Source of the DNA: Tubulanus polymorphus | Lineage: Eukaryota > Nemertea > Palaeonemertea > Tubulaniformes > Tubulanidae | Reading direction: 5' to 3' | DNA length: 64,000 bases | NCBI RefSeq assembly: GCF_964204645.1 | Contig: NC_134026.1 | Coordinates: forward strand, 12,362,450 to 12,426,449 | Shown: piece after piece, positions 26,080-38,195 of the stretch | How positions within the stretch are numbered: position 1 is the first letter of the stretch | Layout of the letters: each line of letters begins with the position of its first letter | Notes under the pieces: generated by a model | Databases searched by the model: none | Told to the model about the DNA's origin: nothing | The model's input: the letters and a program-made list of their open reading frames with translations, nothing else | Translations under genes and position numbers: made by a program

Positions 26080-26290
26080 AGTTGCTTTGTGCCTTTATTG
26101 ATTTCTCTGAGGCGTTTGATGCCGTGTGGAGGGGGCTGGCCTTGAAACCTTTTAGATGACGGGATATGATGGGAAAGTGCCCAATGTTATTGAAAACACA
26201 TATACATTTGAATATTGTAGCAATGTAAATGCTTCAGGATTTGGTTTCTTCCCGTGTGGTAAAGGTGTCAGACAAGACAAGAAGTTAATC
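26080..26290 (+). pseudogene. LINE reverse-transcriptase fragment 1
   Basis: The plus strand encodes LLCAFIDFSEAFDAVW, the reverse-transcriptase box A with its first catalytic Asp. After a stop it goes on, in shifted frames, to FFPCGKGVRQDK, the conserved region before the YADD box. The YADD box itself is absent. This is a short, frameshifted relic of a non-LTR retrotransposon of a different family from that at 1860-4746. Confidence 0.7.
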
Positions 26291-26589
26291 GACGCCGTTT
26301 TTCCTCGTATCTAAGCGATTATCGGATTATGTATTCAGTAACAACATTTAGGTGCTCATTGAAGTAAGTGTAAGGATAAATTCCTCATCAGTGTATTTTA
26401 GAGACCACCGCAACTTAATAATCAAATACTTTGCTTAATAAACAAAGAAAATCCAATTTTCCCAAGTAAGTAACGTAAGTTCAAACATAAAGATCAAGTT
26501 TAAGCTGCTGCAAATCTGACTGCTAAAATCCCATGCAGTAACGAGGATTATAAATCGTATTTAATGGGTTGAAATTGAAACTGGTGTTA

Positions 26590-26760
26590 TCGATCTTTTA
26601 ACAAAACCTTTGATGTATATATTTAATCTAAGCTTATCGTCTGGTGTTTTTCCAGTGCACATAAGATCGCCCAGGGTTGTCAAATTCTTAAAACCAGCGC
26701 TTATAATTTTTTTTTTACAAACTACCACCCCATCTCATGTAAACATGATGTGATGATTTA
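26590..26760 (+). pseudogene. LINE reverse-transcriptase fragment 2
   Basis: The plus strand reads IFNLSLSSGVFPVH, followed in shifted frames by an ARVV-like segment and NYHPIS (usual NYRPIS). These are the N-terminal boxes of a LINE reverse transcriptase. It is downstream of fragment 1 but encodes an upstream protein region, so the two are separate insertions or rearranged. Confidence 0.65.
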
Positions 26761-27446
26761 CGGTGTGGATTGATCTTAATATATTCCAAAGTCTGATCAA
26801 AAATATTTGACATTAAATTCAGGACAAAAATCAGCTGATCGACCAAATTTCCCTAATGATGGGATACTATACATGCATTAAACGAACAAAGATAGCCACC
26901 AGTCAGCCATTTTATTTTTATCCGATGGTTGATCAAAAAGTGAGAAAGGATTTGAATGTTTTCATCGCATCTCGCGCAGACATCATTTAGTTGGACACGT
27001 GTCAATATGCAAATGTTCAGTTATGTCAGTTTCAGGTGAGTTTGTGCAAACCATAATACCCTGCATAACTTGAAATGAGTGTTACCTATGCATAGAACCG
27101 TCGCCTGGCACATTTCAAGCATTCATATTTCTTAATATAATAAAGAGAAACCAAAAACAAAAATTAACAAGGGTTAGTAAAATCTGAACCACTTTTGGAA
27201 TCTAGGTTTATTAAACACAAACATTACGTAAGAATATGTACAGCAATATAGATGACAATTATACGAAGGTTAGCTAGCCCATGAAATACCGGGCCTCAGA
27301 TAGTTTCATTACAATCAGCAAAAATAGACCTTTCACTGTCATTACGTGGTGAACTCCTAACTTTCAATTTACCAAAAATGAATAAAAGTCCGCATCAACT
27401 AATTGCTCTATCTATTAACTCAGATAAACATTACCGCATCAAATAC
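26761..27446. other. No recognisable gene
   Basis: AT-rich sequence without domains or repeat ends. Confidence 0.4.
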
Positions 27447-27501
27447 ATGACATTGTAAAATAGCAATAGATCCTAATGAAATTTGACATTTCATTGATTT
27501 G
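27447..27501 (+). repeat. 55-bp direct repeat, left copy
   Basis: ATGACATTGTAAAATAGCAA begins a 55-base block that recurs at 29788-29842 with very few differences, in the same orientation. The pair encloses the TTAA element. A short ORF on the minus strand through each copy shares a peptide for this reason only. Confidence 0.8.
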
Positions 27502-27699
27502 TTACGGGGTTTGTAATAACGTAAAAACTTAGTCTTTGAACACGACACCCTGTAGTATGCTGATTGAGCTTTGGTGATATACATGGTTATGTGCATGTAG
27601 CTCATGCCAAAATAATCAATAAATGTATATTCTATATACATTGAATTTGCATGCTGAAGGGCTCCCCAAGTGATGTAATAATTTAAGAAACAAGTTTAA

Positions 27700-29106
27700 A
27701 GGGTAACTGACACTTTTTTAAAGATTTTCTACTTTTTACACTTAACGATATATCATAGTATACAATAAGACTAGGTGATTTCATAATTGGAAAAATCTTT
27801 TCAATCTAGTCAGAATTGATGATTTTGATGTTCGCGCACCTGTTCAGTGTATACATTGCTTCTGCTGAACGCGTGGTACTGTGTCTATTGATAGAACTAC
27901 GTCACTAAAGTGACGGCTCGGAAATTATGTCTATAGAAATGAATTGGAAATAAGCTTCAAGAGCAATTCAACTTGATTTTATACCTATTTGGCATTTCGA
28001 ATTGAGACAAAATGCCTCTTGATTTTGAAAGTCTACATATTAATGATTATAATTAGCTATTGAACGGACCATATCCGTTCGAACTAAGCGCAAAAATAGG
28101 ATTTGAATAGCAATCCATGGAATTTTCTAGTAGACAGCAAGGAACACGGATGTTTAAATCATCGTTTTGTATTATCATTTAGTGATAGTAAGTAAGATCA
28201 TGGTTAGATCTAAGATTATTTTGACTAACTGATGAAACTTAGACACAATTAGCCGCAAGAACAATTTCAATTCTTTTTTGTAATAAACCTGTATTGGTAG
28301 CGGCTTTGGTCACAAAATTAGAATATTTCCTCATCCATCATCCTATTTTAAAACTTAGAAATAATGTTTGTGAAAGATTTGTGATGTAATCTATCAAAAC
28401 TCTTCTGCAGCGTGAAACTTAAACATTATTCCTTTGAATATTTGTTGTAAAGGCTGTAGAAATTCATTGAATGTTTTTGAAGTATTAGTTTTCAAACTAC
28501 TTAGTCTTAAATGACTATGAAAAATAGTAAATAGTAAACGAATATGAATCCATTTATTCTTTAGCGAGATCGAAATCTGTGATCGCTTATAATACATTGT
28601 ATAGTATGCTTGTGGTGCTGAACTATAGGTGAACTATGGAGCAGCAGTAACCAGTGCTGAGAGCTTAGGATAGTGTACTTTAATAGCTTCATCGCAACGG
28701 ATTGAAATCTGGCTCTTCAATTTGATCGATTTAGCCTATTCAAATTACTCACTGATTCTTTGAAATAGGTTTATGCAATAGACAATAGATCCCTGGCCAG
28801 TTTCAAAGCTGTAAAACAATCTGGCATCGAGATATAACAGAAAATACACGCAGTTTCCTCAAATTCAACGCATTTCTATAGACGCTATTTCTCAGCTCTG
28901 CCTTTAATGACGTTGCAGCGGCACCTGCTGATTCAACCGACGCTGAACAGTGAGCGATGTAAACAACGAAATGAGGTCAAAATCTTGTTACAAAATCACA
29001 AATTGCGCGTAAACTAAACATTTTGGAACAGAACGGTTGAAGATGAGTGTATAAGATCAATAGAAATACATCATATTTTGAAATAAAAAAAAGTGTCAGT
29101 TACCCT
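27700..29106. mobile_element. 1.4-kb DNA transposon flanked by TTAA
   Basis: The 20-bp ends AGGGTAACTGACACTTTTTT are inverted, and TTAA lies immediately outside both (27696-27699 and 29107-29110). This is the target duplication of piggyBac and Kolobok families. Subterminal sequence is also inverted at lower identity for over 200 bp (for example TCTATAGAAATG at 27930 against its complement near 28872). There is no transposase ORF, so this is a non-autonomous derivative. Confidence 0.85.
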
Positions 29107-29787
29107 TTAAGCATCGATTAGTAGAATGCGGGAAAATTTATTGAGATTTTGCTTATTTCTTTCCTGAATTTCCGAATGACACCGGACGAAACTTTCTATA
29201 ATTTCAACAACTATTTACCTCCTAATGACTAAATAGCAGCTGTGTATATCCAGATTGAAATTTCCTGTCTCCAAGAGCTAGCAGAAAGTTATTCCCAGAA
29301 CCATAGTCAGTGATCAGCGCAGTTGAGAAGAAATATGTAACAGAAATAAGAACAAAATGCTGACAAATTTTATACTGATATGACTAGATGATCAATGGCA
29401 TAGCTGTAAAGAACGCTTAACAAGAGAAATAGCATTTCATAGTGGAGGAATCGGGATGATGAAAAGTTTATTCGTTAGTAGTATCCGTCGAAAAGAGGCA
29501 CCTAAAATGAATAAGCATCAGCTCTCTTTGCGTTGGGTTGAAATTTAGCTAGTTTTAGATAACATCTTTGGCGATGATCCACTTAAGAAGTAAGTCTTGA
29601 AACCTTCGGACGAAAAAAGCGTTGCTGATGTGTATATCATGATGTCATGATATTTTGAAGTAAATTGACTCAATTGAAATTTCGTCCTAATGCTCCAAAT
29701 AACATTACGCCAACGAAAGAGTGGGATATGAACAAAAAATAGCACGGCGTGGAATGGCGTTCTTCTACTTCAATAAATACGACTATA

Positions 29788-29842
29788 TGACATTGTAAAA
29801 TAGGAATAGATCCTAATGAAATTTGACATTTCATTGATTTGT
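29788..29842 (+). repeat. 55-bp direct repeat, right copy
   Basis: Same block as 27447-27501, about 2.3 kb downstream. Confidence 0.8.
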
Positions 29843-31230
29843 CTTTTTTCAAGTGTAACTAAGTGCTACAATTCAAGGAGTTACCATATAATCTAAGCCT
29901 GAATCCGTGGATCAACATTTTACTCTGCAGCGATGACCGAGTAATGATCTCCCTCGTATGAAGTAATTGTATATAGCAACAAAATATTTTCTAACGAATA
30001 CATTACATGGCCATTATTCAGTTCTGTAATGAAATACGCGGCTTATTACGCGCGGAATACGATTCCGCGCCGAAACCCCGATCTCAGTACGGATCTGAGT
30101 TGGCTGCGTATTTTCTGTAGTGTGAACGCATATTTGGCGCCTAGCTAGCCGCGTACAATAGACTCAACACATACACTCCCATCTATCGGCACACCGGGTG
30201 ACTACTATATTGGGCTTACTAAGTGCTGAATTGCCGACGCTACGTGTGAATGTAACTGAATGTGTAAGCGCCATATTTCGGTGAATTCAGCACCAGCGAT
30301 TGGCAGGGAAGTACGGTAGCTGTACTTCATAAGCGCCAAATCTAGTGTGAACGCGGCGAAGCCGACAACGCGCGAGCGCCGTGCGCGCGGTGGCTCTCCC
30401 CAGAAAAAATTTGAAATTCATACCCCGGAGTTGCGTTCTAGACGTTTCTGAGCTCAAATGTCAGTGTGCTCGAAGCCATACGACTCGAGACGGTATGAGT
30501 ATACGACGTGTCGATATTTGAGATCCAGAAAACAGAAAAATTCTTCGCTTTCATTTTTTTCTTGGATGCAGTGGAACTACAGAACTGGGGCGGGGGCTGC
30601 TTTCACCTCCCCCCGCACCATCACTTAACACTAACTGTTGAACGAAAAGGATGATAAATAAATGTATACCATGTGTCTTAACATTATGCATTTCCTTTGT
30701 ATCTTTTACGGTCTACAACATAAAAAACAATACCTACGTACTTGCCCATTGTATGAGCTTAATGCAAGAAAATGATATAATCTGAAACAATAATCGGCGC
30801 GCAGAGCTAATGGAAAACATACGATGTCTTTTAGCGACGATTTGATACAGATCGAATTATGTGCGATTAGAACGTAACAGGGCAACACCAGGAATACGCA
30901 AAAACGTTGATAAGTAACTCAAATTACATCAAAGTGCCATTGTTTAGTCAAAATAGATACATTTAGGTGTACTTTTTAAGTATGGTATGATATCCCGGCA
31001 TTAATGAATATCTGACTAACCTTTGTCGTGGATGTTTTATACAATCAATAGATATGGTAACATCTACCTCAACATTTAACAATTAACTCTACTAATAGCA
31101 GAAATCCAGTATTACATACAGACTTCATATAGATTATAACTGGTAGCTTTGTGGATAGCTGACTTTCCGTTGGCTCATTTAACGAAAGATATGCCTACGT
31201 ATATCAGCATACAGATATCGGATATTCTAG
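29843..31230. other. No gene; GC-richer hairpin region at 30030-30420
   Basis: A 9-bp-arm hairpin GCGCGGAAT/ATTCCGCGC lies at 30050-30070. Two TAGTGTGAACGC phrases (30119 and 30341) have GGCGCC/GCGCC words in opposite order next to them, which resembles the ends of a decayed MITE. The rest is presumably 3' flanking sequence of the GPCR gene. Confidence 0.4.
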
Positions 31231-32613
31231 CTATTGTGTATCACTCGTTGTTCTGGTCAGAATTACTTGACGAATGTGCGGATCAGAATGTTCCTGCATG
31301 GTTGAAGCAAGGCTATGGCCGCCAGGGGTGTGTATATCGGTCTGTAATGTCGATGAAAAACTACACCGACCCGCGGCTGGCTGACCTTCAACTGACCCGG
31401 GCTGTCTTGGCTCAGACGTGCAACTCCGTCTTCGTCTGTTGCCAAAACGGAAATACCCGCGTAGAACCTCTTTAGCTTTGTTTGACATTTGCCAAAGAGC
31501 AAACAAGATTGGGTTAAAACACGTACTTGAAAATCCGACCCAAGTGCACGCGATGTAGGTGATATCGATATAATGAGATTCGATTGTTGTCTCCTCTGGA
31601 GCGATAAATGGCAGCATCACGTACACTATTTGTAGAGGGCACCATGCCATGGCAAACAGAATAACCATGGTTATCATATATTTCTGAGTGCGTTTTTCTT
31701 TGTAGGCGTCGATATCGTCACCACAATCGCTTACTTCATAACGGTGATCGAAATGATTTACTTGGGACGAACCGATACTTTCGCCATCGAGTTCAATACG
31801 CCCGTCCCAGGTAGCGTATGTTGCGTGTGAATGATATGACGCTTCACTCCGTAGTATTTCTTCCTCCGCATGGCCGTCCGAACAACTACAAATCCTCGTT
31901 TTTATCTCCGCTGATATCCTGACACATAGAAATGCAATAATCGCCAACGGCATAGCGTACAGAGCCACGAAAATGCCCCTCACATATGCCTTATATGGTT
32001 TCTCTACGGGAAAGTAGCATATACCGATACCTTCGAATTGAGGAAGTAGCCGCCCAATATCGATATAAGTTGGGAACATCGCCAGCGGTATGACCAACAC
32101 AACGGACAGTGCCCAAACGGCGATAATACAAACGATTGCCGGTACCCGTTGTTTTGTAGGATGTATCACGCAGCGAAAACGGTCGACGGTGATCAGTACG
32201 AATGTTAGCATCGATATGTGCAGTTGAAGACTTTGAACCATTGGCAAAAAGAAGCACATGAAACTGCCAAATACCCAGTTCTGCAGGAGCAACACAGACA
32301 CAGACATCGGCATGACAACAAGAGCTTTGAGGACGTCGGACAAAGCTAGGTTACCAATCAGTAACATTGTTGGATTATGATAGAGTCTCCGTATAAGAAT
32401 TGTAAGAAGCAATATGAAATTACCTATAGCTCCGATCAAACCGATCACACAAAATACAAAGATAATGAACGGGTATACAAACCGTAACTCGTGATTTATT
32501 TGATGCCACTGCCATGATCCGTTAGCACCTATGCCTAATCTGAGAAATCGAGCAAGCTCTGCGTGGTCCTCATAATCTTTGTCACCATACACAGCGGTAC
32601 TTAATCGATCCAT
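31231..32613 (-). CDS. Rhodopsin-family neuropeptide-type GPCR, single exon
   Basis: A 460-residue seven-transmembrane receptor with no intron. The N-terminus has one N-glycosylation site (N31). TM1 spans 44-75 with N65 (GN), TM2 80-108 with D93 (NLALSDVL), TM3 about 117-140 with C120 for the disulfide to C199 in loop 2. The DRY motif is DRF at 144-146. TM4 158-180, TM5 208-232. Intracellular loop 3 is long (about 233-310). TM6 311-335 has AWCP in place of CWxP. TM7 348-373 ends NPILF instead of NPxxY. The 85-residue tail holds a Cys-Ser basic stretch. Overall style is that of peptide receptors; the ligand is unknown. It is the one intact host gene in the window. Confidence 0.93.
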   Translation of the reverse strand: MDRLSTAVYGDKDYEDHAELARFLRLGIGANGSWQWHQINHELRFVYPFIIFVFCVIGLIGAIGNFILLLTILIRRLYHNPTMLLIGNLALSDVLKALVVMPMSVSVLLLQNWVFGSFMCFFLPMVQSLQLHISMLTFVLITVDRFRCVIHPTKQRVPAIVCIIAVWALSVVLVIPLAMFPTYIDIGRLLPQFEGIGICYFPVEKPYKAYVRGIFVALYAMPLAIIAFLCVRISAEIKTRICSCSDGHAEEEILRSEASYHSHATYATWDGRIELDGESIGSSQVNHFDHRYEVSDCGDDIDAYKEKRTQKYMITMVILFAMAWCPLQIVYVMLPFIAPEETTIESHYIDITYIACTWVGFSSTCFNPILFALWQMSNKAKEVLRGYFRFGNRRRRSCTSEPRQPGSVEGQPAAGRCSFSSTLQTDIHTPGGHSLASTMQEHSDPHIRQVILTRTTSDTQ

Positions 32614-33381
32614 ATCTTTATATCCTCTGAATGAATCGCGAATACCGTTTTAGCAAGACTTCGAAACTTTCCCGATCAAAATAGTATCTATTTCACTCAT
32701 GCAGTATGCATAATATACTTATTTACGATTGAATGAACTTGCACGCACGCCATGTACAACGGCTGAGAACAAACATTGTTAAACACACTTGTATCCATCG
32801 CGTTAGCAGTCATAATTTGAGCGGAATCTTTCGCATGTCTCGATCTTATTCTCGCCACGGAGGCTACGAAAAGGCAGTACTCTCTCGTTATTTCTGTAAC
32901 ATAAACAACACCAAGGATATAATATCGGAAGAATATTCCGCATTAACCTCAAATGTGCGGCTCACTTGCTGCCAGAACAACATCACCGAGGAACACGACA
33001 AGAGCTAGTGTTAAATGAGCAGACCTACGTTAATCAAATTCACGACGCGAGCACAATGTATGATGCAGAGAGTGAACGAAAGAGAGAGTTGAGAGGTGGG
33101 AAATTTTGACAAAGCCAAAAAGAAAGTGACACGCGAAAATGGTTTCGTCACCCGTAGCGATATAACAATAACTACACAAACGTAATTGGGGTGATGTATT
33201 GAGAACCCAAATTTCTCAACTCTTAAACTGCCAACAAAAATAATAAACACTCAACCACAAGTATCAGGCTGTCAAACAATGATCGTGAATACTGAAATGC
33301 GCTCTAGATCTATATCCATATCCACTGGCTATTTTAGACAGTGTTTTCACAGTGTTATATGTTGTATAGTATAGTGTATTA
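32614..33381. other. 5' flank of the GPCR; no gene
   Basis: The small ORFs here lack domains. A GPCR promoter is expected here on the minus strand, but I cannot point to a convincing core element. Confidence 0.4.
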
Positions 33382-33502
33382 TCCTGGGCCCGGTTTTATA
33401 AACTGGTATTACCTTTTACCCTGGGGTAAACTCAATTCATTATCAATTGAGTTAGCCCCGGGGTTAAAGGTAATACCAGTCTATAAAACTGACCCCCTGG
33501 GA
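33382..33502. mobile_element. 121-bp foldback MITE
   Basis: Nearly the whole length is an inverted repeat. GGTTTTATAAACTGGTATTA is followed by CCTTTTACCC, TGGGGTAAACTCAATT, a short loop, then the complement AATTGAGTTAGCCCCGGGG and onward to TATAAAACTGACC. Only a few mismatches. Non-coding. Confidence 0.85.
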
Positions 33503-34320
33503 TTGTGCTGGATTGAAATAACTAGCACCATAAAACTATCCATACATCCCTAATTCCCCTTGGGTATGGACCTAGCAGGTAACGCGTTCATGTTAGATCA
33601 ATGTTGTGTCTTTATTTTTCTTATATTTGAAGGTTGCAGAAAGACGTTATCACGATGTGATGGGAAATTACCTTTGGAATGTACTATAACCGTTAGAGTT
33701 GACGTTGTTCCAACAATTACCTTTTACCAAAGCAGCGAAACCAACATGGGTGTAATGTTCATCAAACCATAATCCAACCAATCTCCAACCATCTACTATC
33801 GATGCCAGCGTATAACTGTTATATGAAAATCACAATAGTGTTTGGCCGAAAAATGATATCGTCTTTCTTATTTTCTCATCCCCTGAAACTGACCTGACAG
33901 GCCCGTTTATTTTCATTTATTTAAAAAGATTTAATCTTCGGAAATATTGACCAAGGTAGTATTTTTATTCTTAATATAAATATTTAGAAGCAATCCTTCT
34001 ATGTTGTTTTTTTTAAAGCTAAGATACCCAGCTTTTACAAGTAAAATATGCAATTAAGAGGTGTGCGGTCGTACACTCACACCAGAATCGAGGAATCACT
34101 ACTAAATGCACGCTCATTTAATGAAAACATTGTCAAAAATTCTTTCAAGGTCTTCAACGAGCCTTGAACATCTTGGTTTATTGACACAAAGGACCAAGAC
34201 AGACAGGTCTTGGGTGCCTGTGTCCAATTTCACACACAACAACACAACATTTAATATATTTTGTCAAACGAATCCGACACAACTACGCATTGCTTACTCG
34301 TCACTGCTCAACGATCTTAT
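33503..34320. other. No recognisable gene
   Basis: No domains or repeat ends seen. Confidence 0.4.
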
Positions 34321-35006
34321 TGTCCCCCGCGCGGCGTAGGCCGCGAGCGGGGGACTTGGTATCCGCCTCCGTCCGTCCGTCTTTCCGTCCGTCCGCATGA
34401 GCTTGTGAACGCGATTCAAGAAGAACCGTTGATCGCAGGACTACGATATTACACAGTATGATTACCCCTAGCGAGAGGATGTGCCCTAATGATTTTGGGG
34501 TCCAAGGACCAAAGGTCAAGGTCACTACACGTCATTCACGTGAAACCTTGTGAACGTCATTCAAGAAGAACCGTTGATAGCAGGACCATGATATTACGTA
34601 GTATGATTACTCCTAGGGAGAGGATGTGCCCTATTGATTCTGGGGTCCAAGGATCAAAGTTCAAGGTCACTACTGGTCATTCATGTAAAACCTTGTAAAC
34701 GTGATTCAAGAACCGTCGATAGCAGGACCATGATATCATGTAGTATGATTACCCCTAGGGAGAGGATGTGCCCTATTGATTTTGGGGTCCAAGGACAAAA
34801 GGTCAAGGTCACTACAGGTCATTCATGTGAAAGCTTGTGAACGTCATTCAAGACGAACCGTTGATAGCAGGACCATGATATTACGTAGAATGATTACCCC
34901 TTGGGGGAGGATGTGCCCTATTTAATCTGGGGTCCAAGGATTAAAGGTTAAGGTCACTACAGGTCATTCATGTGAAACCTTGATATCATTTCTATCGCGG
35001 GGGACA
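34321..35006. mobile_element. Non-autonomous element with 145-bp internal tandem repeats
   Basis: The ends are TGTCCCCCGCG and CGCGGGGGACA, an 11-bp perfect inverted repeat. The left end is itself a hairpin, and a CCGTCCGTCC tract follows. From 34401 four full units and a partial fifth follow, starting at about 34401, 34546, 34691, 34833 and 34978 (period 142-145). Each holds CTTGTGAACG, AACCGTTGATAGCAGGAC, GATGTGCCCTA and AAGGTCAAGGTCACTAC. The ORFs across it are repeat products. It is built like the repeat at 1-1080 but with different unit sequence. Confidence 0.8.
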
Positions 35007-38000
35007 TAGATACGTGGTATCGAATTGCCTTGTTTTATTTTATTGTAACGGGTCTCTGCGCCCAAGGCTTATCCACCTGGTCGGTAGCGAGAAACAAGGT
35101 ATCAATTTTTTCATATATAATATAAATATAATATCTTCTAAGACAAAATTGCGAACGTGAATGCACACAGATGTAAAATCAACATTTTACGTTATCACAT
35201 ACTTAGATAACATATGATTATTATTATTGTCTTCATGGACTATCGCTACGAGAAGGCGTCACTTCAGCTATTTCAGCTATTACAATTTTTAACAGTTAAA
35301 AATGCCACCGATACATAACTAATGAATTGAAGAAAGTCTTAACGCCACGCGGTTAAGGAATCCTCGAAGCAAAATGCGCGAGTGCGGATACTTTTCCAAA
35401 CGTAGGGTAGAATCCCAATATTCTGACCAAGTTTGTCATTTTCGATACAGAGACTATAACTTTCTCAAATACATGGAACATGATTATTAAACATAACAGT
35501 TGTGTTCATTAATACTGGTATCTATTTTGAATATTGTAAACTTTTGTATCGACGATGACGCCCCGCACCTGTCCTCAGATTTTCAAACGTATCACCACCT
35601 GGCGGGAAGATCCGCAAGCACATCGATTAACCCAGTTCAATAAGATAAAAAGCCATACTATGTTATGAAAAATTAATTGTTCGGAAAGAAAAGAACGTTT
35701 GAAACGCGTGATGTCAACGGTTACATCGAACCTTGAAACCAACGTCAGAAACACGGATAAAAAACAAGATAGAAAATTAACGTTTTATCCAAAACTGTTT
35801 GTCACTTACATAAATACAACTTCCACGAACGATCGTGAACGTCGTAGGAACGTGATGTGTGACTTGGGCTGGTGACAAATGTAACGCATGCTCGTCCCAT
35901 CTTGATTCGTGCATGCGAGCTATTGCTATATAGAAAAATGCCCCTTAGTGCTGAATGCTTTTACTTGTAGTGGCAAAAAATTAGCGGCGGTCGATAGGCT
36001 TTAGGCAAATGAAAACATTCAATTGTGTGTATTGCAGATCCAACACTTACAACCCCACGGACATTCGGATTTCTGCTGTTGATATCTGCAAAGGGCTTTC
36101 TCTAATTATCAGAAGCATCAATGTGGGGAAATATAGTTGCTAGATCACACAAGCCCGAAACCGTATAGAATAATTACAACTGATGGTTTATTCCCTCCCC
36201 GCTTCCAGCCAATCTGAGACGCTTCGCGATGACAAAATTGGCGTCGAGAAACAACTTCTGATAGAATACTGGCTATTTCTTTCGCGAGCATATTTTTCTC
36301 CGTCAATCATCACGCCACTTTTTGAAGGGAAACCTTTCTTCCATAGCACTTTTCGAAATTGTTTTCTAATAACGAAAATGAATTGTACCGAAATGGATCT
36401 ATGGAAGAAGTATAAGTCAGAAGCCATTATATGCTTACAAGGATGTGGAGTCGAAGAGAAAAAGAAGCCATATCATTGTGGGTAATGATGTTACGAGTAT
36501 TATACGCGTACATAGGCCTTTATTACGGGAAAGCATTTCTTATTATGATCACCGATTTTTATGTGTCTAAAATGTCAAATATAGCATGAAACTACGGAAT
36601 AACCAACAAATAAATCATAACACAGAAAGCTATATTAAATTGAAGTGGTGTTTTTCATTCAGTAGATGAATTAAATAAAGATTTGGGCCGTGTTTCGACT
36701 ACATACAACTAGGACTTGTTGGCAAGGTGAAATTGGTGCCAGTGTTTACCAGAATTAGGCGCGAAAAACGTACGTGATAAATGATTGTCCTGAAATAATA
36801 GATTATATCTGAATGTAAGTGAATAATATGTGACGTTTTTCTTCATCTGAATGACCGTGGATTGCTAAATCATCGGGTAAACTTGTAAAGATCTCGTGTC
36901 TGAACGACTAACCAAGATTCTTCTATACATGACTTAATCAACCACAAATCTGAAAGTCTACCAATTTACGACGATTGATTTTTTTTCCATTCGTCTGACG
37001 TTTTATACCTCCTGTACACAAGCATACGTTCAGAGTACCCCCTGCGTTAGTCAGCAACCTGTCTGTGGTTTAGTTTCACGATCGGATATTTTCACAACCA
37101 CAGTCAGGAATGGAAAGGTCATTTTTCAATGACATTTTCTGAGTCAATTTGACTCACGAGTAATTTGCCTGGCATTTTCTGGTCTTTTGAGATATCTGTC
37201 TAATTTCTGTTGTAAACAACGAACAACAGATTCGATTTCTGTTCGATACCTATAACACCTCACCTGACGATCTTAATCCATGTGCAAATCGGCCGTCAAG
37301 TGAGAGTAAATTTCCGTCGATTCAACAGTGGCCATTTTGAAAACTTGTGGAGAGTGTTCTTTGGCACCTGTGTAAACTAGAATTTATCATTTCATTATTT
37401 ATTATGAAAAACACGAAGATTTGAAATGTTGAATGTTGGAAAACCATCAAAAATGAAAACTGTCGTTTCGTTTTGGAAGTTTAATATAAATCCTCGTAGG
37501 TCACCTTGTCTATCGTGTCACATGTATGAAATACAGAGAAATGGCGGCCAATAGTGGAATTTGTGGAGATATCAATTAATTTAATTTCTCAAAAAAATAT
37601 TGATTGATCACTCGAAACATACATAAAATTGGATTATTTCGAAAGGTACGTGTGTTTGTTTGCGAATGAAGCCATCAATTGTGGAGTGAGGTCAATAGGG
37701 AAGTATATTTTCGAAGTGATACTATTTTCCACCATGTTTTGGCCCTTGTCATACCTAACGTTGGTATAAGCCCATCCGATTATAAAAAGCTTACCACACA
37801 ACAATTAGGTAGCCTAACTAACTACCCCTACCCAAATGTGCGGCCGCATTCCTATTACTTCAACGTACACTGTGAAATAATCGTATGGAGGCCCAACATC
37901 CAGGCACAAATTAAAAGTAGAATTGTTCATAGAATTTTGTGGTTTCCCTGGTTGTTTCATTTCTTGCTTGTTCAGTTTATCTTAATTCTGACGCATAGCT

Positions 38001-38050
38001 TTTGTTTATGTCCTGTGAGTTTATATGCTACGTTACTTCTATATGATCTG
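35007..38050. other. No recognisable gene
   Basis: About 3 kb without domain-bearing ORFs. Open stretches at 36183-36485 and 37679-38122 have no similarity I recognise; the second runs into the hammerhead-like repeat, which argues against it being a gene. Confidence 0.5.
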
Positions 38051-38056
38051 GTCAAT

Positions 38057-38195
38057 CCACCTGATGATGGCTGTCAACAGCCGAAACGTTGTGGTTTCGT
38101 TTTAATAAATTATAGCGTATAATATTTCGAATTGTGGGACTTTCTCGATTACCTACAGTGTGCACAGATTGGAGTGTTTCATATTGGACAGCTAA
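38057..38195 (+). repeat. Copy 2 of the hammerhead-like repeat
   Basis: CCAC, then CTGATGA (38061-38067), then a GGCTG/CAGCC hairpin, then GAAAC, then GTT, then GTGG. The order matches a hammerhead ribozyme: stem I (CCAC/GTGG), the CUGAUGA box, stem II, the GAAA box, a minimal palindromic ACGT stem III, and U as the cleavage-site base. One additional U sits between the box and stem II. An AATAAA lies just downstream. It is homologous to 10551-10690. Confidence 0.55.

Noticed and set aside
31149-31475. Plus-strand ORF over the 3' end of the GPCR
   Set aside because: Antisense shadow of the receptor coding sequence.
34401-34985. CRISPR-like array of regular repeats
   Set aside because: The 145-bp units are wholly repeated with no unique spacers, in a eukaryotic inverted-end element.
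37679-38122. 147-codon plus-strand ORF
   Set aside because: Its end lies in the hammerhead-like repeat and the rest has no recognisable domain.
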